A stretch of DNA of 34,282 bases from Symsagittifera roscoffensis (lineage: Eukaryota; Xenacoelomorpha; Acoela; Convolutidae): assembly GCF_963678635.1 (NCBI RefSeq), contig NC_087064.1, forward strand, positions 60,522,338 through 60,556,619. Reading direction: 5' to 3'. The position numbers and the translations under genes were made by a program. The notes under the pieces were generated by a model. The model was not told the origin of the DNA and made no database searches. It was given only the letters and a program-made list of their open reading frames with translations. Positions 30,325-34,282 of this stretch are shown piece after piece. Position 1 is the stretch's first letter, and each line of letters starts with the position of its first letter.

Positions 30325-30700
30325 AAGATGGTAGCGTTTTCGTAGCACATGAGATATATCTCAGGCGACGCTCAAAACTGACGGACAAGCATTGGTTGAC
30401 TACTACCAACCACCCTAACTAATAGGTAATTACAATTTAGAATTAACACTTTTTTTCCTATACAACAAGTGACTGGCGATTTTCCAAAACTCGATTAATT
30501 GTGACAAACTTTTCGGTCGATTCCACTGAATCATCTAAACCACAGTACTATAATCAAAAACATCATTTATACATCCTAATGGGACAATTGTTCAACACAA
30601 CCACAACTTTTTTGGGTCGTTTCAATGCTTTGGATGTAATCACACTGACACACACGCACAAAATTGATTGACTGACGCGTGTGCAGTCAAATGCAAAAAA

Positions 30701-30999
30701 ATGGGGTCCACATTCAACCCGCAGGATTTTTATACAGTTTTAGAACACCACAGAGAAGGAACGCACTTCAAGCTGTCAGCAGAGACTAAGAGGTGATCTT
30801 TTCCAATTTGGAATCATGTGTAGACAAAATCAAAGTGATCTTTGGGCACGTTTTGTCTTCGCTGATGCAAGAGCTGCAAACAAACTTGGAAAAAATTTCT
30901 CATAGATTAGTAGAGGTTCTACATAATCCCAGCTTATGTATTCGTACTACTGATATCAAAACTGTCTTTGGAATTAAGTACCCGATCCATTTCGCCTAA
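30701..30999 (+). pseudogene. Gene fragment with a frameshift near 30793
   Basis: An ATG at 30701 opens MGSTFNPQDFYTVLEHHR and 13 more residues, ending at TGA 30794-30796. A second frame open from 30790 and read from 30793 gives 68 residues of helical text (ESCVDKIKVIFGH, QELQTNLEKISHRLVEVLHN) to TAA 30997-30999. The two meet within a few bases, which is what a one-base shift in a single gene would produce. An intron is less likely because there is no room for one. No family is recognised. It may belong to the same decayed element as the penton-like remnant. Confidence 0.35.
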
Positions 31000-31079
31000 A
31001 ACTAAATTTATGATGAAACTGACATGATATTGAAAGGGTTAATGAAAACCTATAAACAACCTAATATCTTAAAAGTTAG

Positions 31080-31268
31080 GGAACCTATAACCAATCTTAT
31101 GACATGGGAAACTTTATACAATTTCAATACATATTGACCCTGGATTCGGTACGTACCCATGTCTGTATTCTTCCACAGTTTTTTGTCCATGTTGTTGATT
31201 TTGGTGATCTTGAATTTTACAAGCCTCAACTTTTTAATGAAATTACAATAAGACTTCGTAACATTTAA
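31080..31268 (+). pseudogene. 62-codon protein-like frame, no start codon of its own
   Basis: Open from 31080 to TAA 31266-31268. The text is protein-like, with beta-strand character (FIQFQYILTLDSV, FFVHVVDFGDLEFYK, EITIRLRNI). It has only an internal Met, so it is a fragment or an exon. It lies between the frame ending at 30999 and the one starting near 31331, all on the + strand. This suggests pieces of one longer gene in different frames, separated either by frameshifts or by short introns. Confidence 0.3.
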
Positions 31269-31330
31269 TCAGTACCTAAGTTTTCCGAAAACTCAACATA
31301 TATTCTTTTTTTTGCACAAAATGGCCTACA

Positions 31331-31810
31331 TTGCAGTACGACAAGTATGAGTTCAGTGCTAGAGATATTGACAAACCAAGTGGCCAAGAAGGCAAATACC
31401 TACAAAACCACTCTCTACTCTTTTCCGACCTCTTGTCAAATCCATTTATGGCACATGTGTATTCTGGTAGTGAATTTGATGGCTTCACAAGCAACTATTC
31501 ATGGTTTGGCCTGAATCAAAAGATACAAGTTTACGTCCTGAACAAACATTTATTGCAGAATTATTATTTGCCACCATATTTATACAGCATAGCAGCTACC
31601 GCTATCTACACATTAACCCTTGTAGCGTCTTATATGACTCGGAAACTTGACCGTCCCGATGTTATTTTTGTCGTATCAAGAAGGGGTCATGATGATCACA
31701 TCGGTAGAAAGAAGGGATATATTCAAATTCATTACGCTTCCCAAATAACAAAATTCTGTACTATCCAATACATAAGCAACAGCCATATAATGCATCGAGA
31801 AAATTTGTGA
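31331..31810 (+). CDS. Membrane-protein-like frame of 159 codons, possible exon
   Basis: The longest frame in the right half of the window. There is no ATG at its start (it opens with TTG). A likely splice acceptor, CTACATTGCAG ending at 31336 after a T-rich tract (31305-31313), suggests an exon beginning TACGACAAG. The first ATG is at about residue 39. The protein is hydrophilic for 80 residues, with a possible glycosylation site (NYS near residue 55). One hydrophobic segment follows (about residues 80-101, LPPYLYSIAATAIYTLTLVA), then a basic stretch with RRGHDDHIGRKKG. This resembles a single-pass membrane protein with a short cytoplasmic tail. Family not recognised. Confidence 0.4.
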   Translation: MQYDKYEFSARDIDKPSGQEGKYLQNHSLLFSDLLSNPFMAHVYSGSEFDGFTSNYSWFGLNQKIQVYVLNKHLLQNYYLPPYLYSIAATAIYTLTLVASYMTRKLDRPDVIFVVSRRGHDDHIGRKKGYIQIHYASQITKFCTIQYISNSHIMHRENL

Positions 31811-31921
31811 AACGCAATACAAGCTGTTGGTTACAGCTGTTATGAACCCCACGTGAAAAATTTAGGCAATCATTTCACTTTTTTCTGATCCATTTTGTTT
31901 TTAATTAATCTTTTTTTCTGT

Positions 31922-32085
31922 CCGAAATTGAATTTGATAAAATTATGCTTTTTGTGATACTTTTTTTGTGGTAATTATGCTTTTTTCTTTTTTTGGTAAT
32001 TTTCTGATCCAAAATTGAATTTTACAAAGTGCTTTTTGGTACTTTTTTGTTGTAATTATGCTTTTTGGGGTAATTTTGTGCCAAA
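31922..32085 (+). repeat. Imperfect tandem duplication, about 86-bp unit
   Basis: (G/A)AAATTGAATTT recurs at about 31924 and 32010. Each is followed by GCTTTTTG(T)G(A/G)TACTTTTTT, GT(A)ATTATGCTTTTT and GGTAATTTT. The start of the next reading frame lies inside the second unit, so its first ~22 codons are repeat-derived and probably not coding. Confidence 0.6.
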
Positions 32086-32089
32086 GGGC

Positions 32090-32425
32090 ACCTTGCAATT
32101 TATAGGTTTGTCAGAATTTCAAAACAATTTGGGAAGCTTAAAATCTTTGTTGTTTGAAAAGGTCATATTTGCAGGAAACAAATTACCGATTCCTGTTATT
32201 CAGCTTGGTTACCTCACATCATTTATTACACTCTTTATAGTGTTCGCCCTTCAACTGTTCACTATTTTTGTCAGAGATCATGCTCTGCTTTACTTTATAC
32301 TCCCATTTTACGTGATAAGCTGTACGGTTTCCTTTGGTGTTTTCAATTTGCGAATTGCCAACGCTACCAAAAAAATGAATCAAAACATCAAACTATACAA
32401 GAGGTTTGCTGTTTTTAAGTTTTAA
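32090..32425 (+). CDS. C-terminal exon-like frame with two membrane segments
   Basis: The frame is open from 32015 to TAA 32423-32425. The 5' part lies in a tandem repeat, so the credible part starts near 32090 or after the acceptor-like ATATTTGCAG ending at 32174. It has two strongly hydrophobic segments (LTSFITLFIVFALQLFTIFV, and LLYFILPFYVISCTVSFGVF) joined by a short RDHA turn. A basic, Asn/Lys-rich tail follows (NATKKMNQNIKLYKR). This looks like the last two helices and tail of a multi-pass protein. It could continue the frame ending at 31807, or be independent. Family not recognised. Confidence 0.38.
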   Translation, partial: TLQFIGLSEFQNNLGSLKSLLFEKVIFAGNKLPIPVIQLGYLTSFITLFIVFALQLFTIFVRDHALLYFILPFYVISCTVSFGVFNLRIANATKKMNQNIKLYKRFAVFKF

Positions 32426-32513
32426 TTAAGTTTTAAATACCATGAAATTAAAAGAGGTCATTGTACTCTGCTGTTTACTTGCCAAAAATAATATTGAAGA
32501 AAGGTAGATTTTT

Positions 32514-33625
32514 TTCTTCCGAGTTTCGTAAGAAAATAACGGAATATTTGTGCTCGGGGTGGGTATTTTTAGACTTGGCTTTTTGACGGAATTTTTCTTT
32601 ATCGTTCAAAACGTATTGTTGTCTTGAGCTTAAGTTTGAAAATAAATTTCACCTGTGACCATTTTTTTCTAAAGTTATGGGGATTTAAAGATTGCCACTT
32701 TGGCCAATTTGGGACAATTAACGCGCGATATATTTCGCGCTATTAACGCGTAAGCTGAGATTCAATCGGTCATAGAAATCGTTCCTAAGTGGTTGGAAGA
32801 AACTTGTTGTATAGGAGTCTTGTTTGTTTTGTATTTATTGTATTGTTATTTGACACATAGTTTCAAAAATATTGAGTAATCAATTAGAATGTTCAGCTTA
32901 GTTTTTAAAAAACTAAGCTGAATTTTCAAGAGATGAGTGTAGGCCAATTTTAGCCAAAACTCAAACGAATGTTTAACAATTGACCAATAGTTTTTCCGAG
33001 AAATGGGTATAATTGAAGACACAATATGAGAAAACATTTGCACGACTTTATTTATAAAAAATCGAATCAAGCAGAAAAAGAACAATACAAGACTTTAAAA
33101 AAACAAGAATGGAGCTCTGAATGTTAATCTGCCTTTTGAAGTCTATGGAATAGTATTAACATGAACAAATAAATGTAGAAAAACGAATTTTTTATTGTAA
33201 GTGTGAGAACTTTTGTGAAATTCATCCCCCCACACCATATAAAACGAGAAATTATACCATATAAAATTCCATGTAATAAATTTTGCTCCTAGTAACAAAT
33301 CAATAAAGGCAAATAAGCTTCGTTCAACAAATCTGAAACAATTTTTTTGACGGATTAAATCTCCGCTTACGCGTTAATAGCGCGAAATATATCGCGCGTT
33401 AATTGTCCCAAATTGGCCAAAATGGCAACCTTTAAACAACCATAACGTTAAAAAAATGGTGGCAGGTAAAATATGTGTTCAAGTTTAGACTCATGGCAAC
33501 AATACTTTTTGAGTGATAAAAAATTCCACCAAAAACGCTAGTTAAAAAATCAATTTTTGATTGACGAAAAAAAAAACCACCCGAGCATAAATATTCTGTT
33601 ACTTTCGTTAGGAAAGTCGGAGCAA
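32514..33625. mobile_element. Second paired copy of the foldback family
   Basis: The left arm (about 32514-32822) opens TTCTTCCGAGTTTCG and carries TTTGTGCTCGGGGTGGG, TTTCACCTGTGACC, and the CpG-rich patch GCGCGATATATTTCGCGC (32724-32741). It then jumps from GTTGGAAGAAACTTGT to GGAGTCTTGTTTG, so about 230 bp of the inner part are missing. The right arm (about 33082-33625) is near full length and ends in GTTAGGAAAGTCGGAGCAA. The loop of about 260 bp is different from that of the 14066-15201 copy. The inner hairpins are worn (GGAGCTCTGAA on the right). It is older than the first pair. Confidence 0.82.
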
Positions 33626-34021
33626 AAAGATGTTTTTGCAGAAACAAAACAAAACAAAACAAAATTCAAATTACTCTTGTTTTCGCAACTTGTTTAATAT
33701 TACTTATGACATTTCCTGGGCCGAAGTTGAAGTCATACTAACTTCAAAAGCATAATTAAAAGATAAAAATAAAAAAACAACAATTGCTGCAGTTAAAATA
33801 TTTGAGTAACTCATAGCTTTGATATTTGATTTCTTTAAAGTTTAATTGTTTGTTTTTGTTAGTAGGAAGGCAACTTCCATCGCTAAACAACCATAGTGTG
33901 ATGAAAAAGAAATTATATAGTTTTCTCAAGTTGAGCTAATTCTATCAAACAAACGCCAATAATGAAATGCTCTAGAAATAAAAGAGTTTTCATGGCATTT
34001 TTTTTCTTTGAAATTTGAAAA
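33626..34021. other. AAAAC microsatellite, then nothing clear
   Basis: An (AAAAC)n run of four to five units lies at about 33642-33665. The rest is AT-rich without a supportable feature. Confidence 0.5.
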
Positions 34022-34255
34022 TTGATTTTTCAAAAAAAAAACGATTCCATTGCATTCATTGATTTTTTCCCAACTCTCCGTTGTAATGCTTTTGTGTTCA
34101 ACGCAAGTTCAAGTATCAGAAATAACCATAGAACTGAATTGAGTGATAAATCATATATTGAAGACCTCTCAGTCGTGACTCGATTAAAACTTTTCAATAT
34201 TCAAAGATATTTTTCATTATCGCGAAAAAAACTATTTGAAATTTTAGACGTTTAG
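34022..34255 (+). CDS. Possible C-terminal exon, unidentified
   Basis: A 77-codon frame opens with TTG and ends in TAG at 34253-34255. The first half is unconvincing. The second half (ELSDKSYIEDLSVVTRLKL, then FSLSRKKLFEILDV) has the helical, charged look of a real C-terminus. No splice acceptor is obvious. It is listed only because it is the last open frame before the window end. Confidence 0.15.
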   Translation: MIFQKKNDSIAFIDFFPTLRCNAFVFNASSSIRNNHRTELSDKSYIEDLSVVTRLKLFNIQRYFSLSRKKLFEILDV

Positions 34256-34282
34256 TCGAATTTCGAGCTAACAAGTCTCACG

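Overview
This window looks like AT-rich, repeat-crowded intergenic DNA from a multicellular eukaryote, probably an invertebrate animal. I cannot name the species. The evidence is long non-coding stretches with poly-A and poly-T runs, a textbook spliceosomal intron signature (GTAAGT, TACTAAC, TTTCTTTAG), several families of terminal-inverted-repeat elements, tRNA-derived sequences, and a decayed gene resembling the minor capsid (penton) gene of Polinton/Maverick elements or adintoviruses. There are no bacterial operons, ribosome binding sites or CRISPR arrays.

Region by region. (1) 1-3268 differs in composition from everything else: the + strand is rich in A and C and poor in G. It carries the 3' end of a long open frame (2-1204), an apparent intron immediately after the stop codon, a short motif repeated five times (GCAGTAAAT) and several hairpins. 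It may be the 3' part of a retroelement or of an unusual gene. (2) 3269-13000 is a patchwork of repeats: AATCGATT-type motifs, a 160-bp tandem duplication, a decayed arm of a foldback family, a clean 398-bp MITE with hAT-like 8-bp target duplications (7159-7556), a roughly 70-bp tandem array (8593-9057) and a 397-bp inverted-terminal element (9902-10298). (3) 14066-15201 is a near-symmetrical foldback element with two 535-bp arms. A single arm lies at 19622-20166, another inverted pair at 32514-33625, and decayed pieces near 5.3-9.9 kb. (4) 20500-23110 holds a duplicated module on the - strand: a ~466-bp block (X), a ~240-bp block (Y), and tRNA-like sequences with pol III A and B boxes. (5) 23249-26056 contains three more copies of the hAT-like MITE family and a different element with TTTTACCAGACC ends. 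(6) 26280-27200 is an old tandem duplication with a period of about 467 bp. (7) 27849-32430 is the most gene-like stretch: a series of + strand reading-frame pieces, often broken by frameshifts or stops, starting with the penton-like fragment and ending with two membrane-protein-like frames.

The window as a whole looks like a graveyard of mobile DNA, with few or no intact host genes. The observations most worth following are the foldback family with hairpins at both arm ends, the X/Y/tRNA-like module, the Polinton-like remnant, and the C-skewed gene with an intron right after its stop. All identifications are by eye; no database search was possible.
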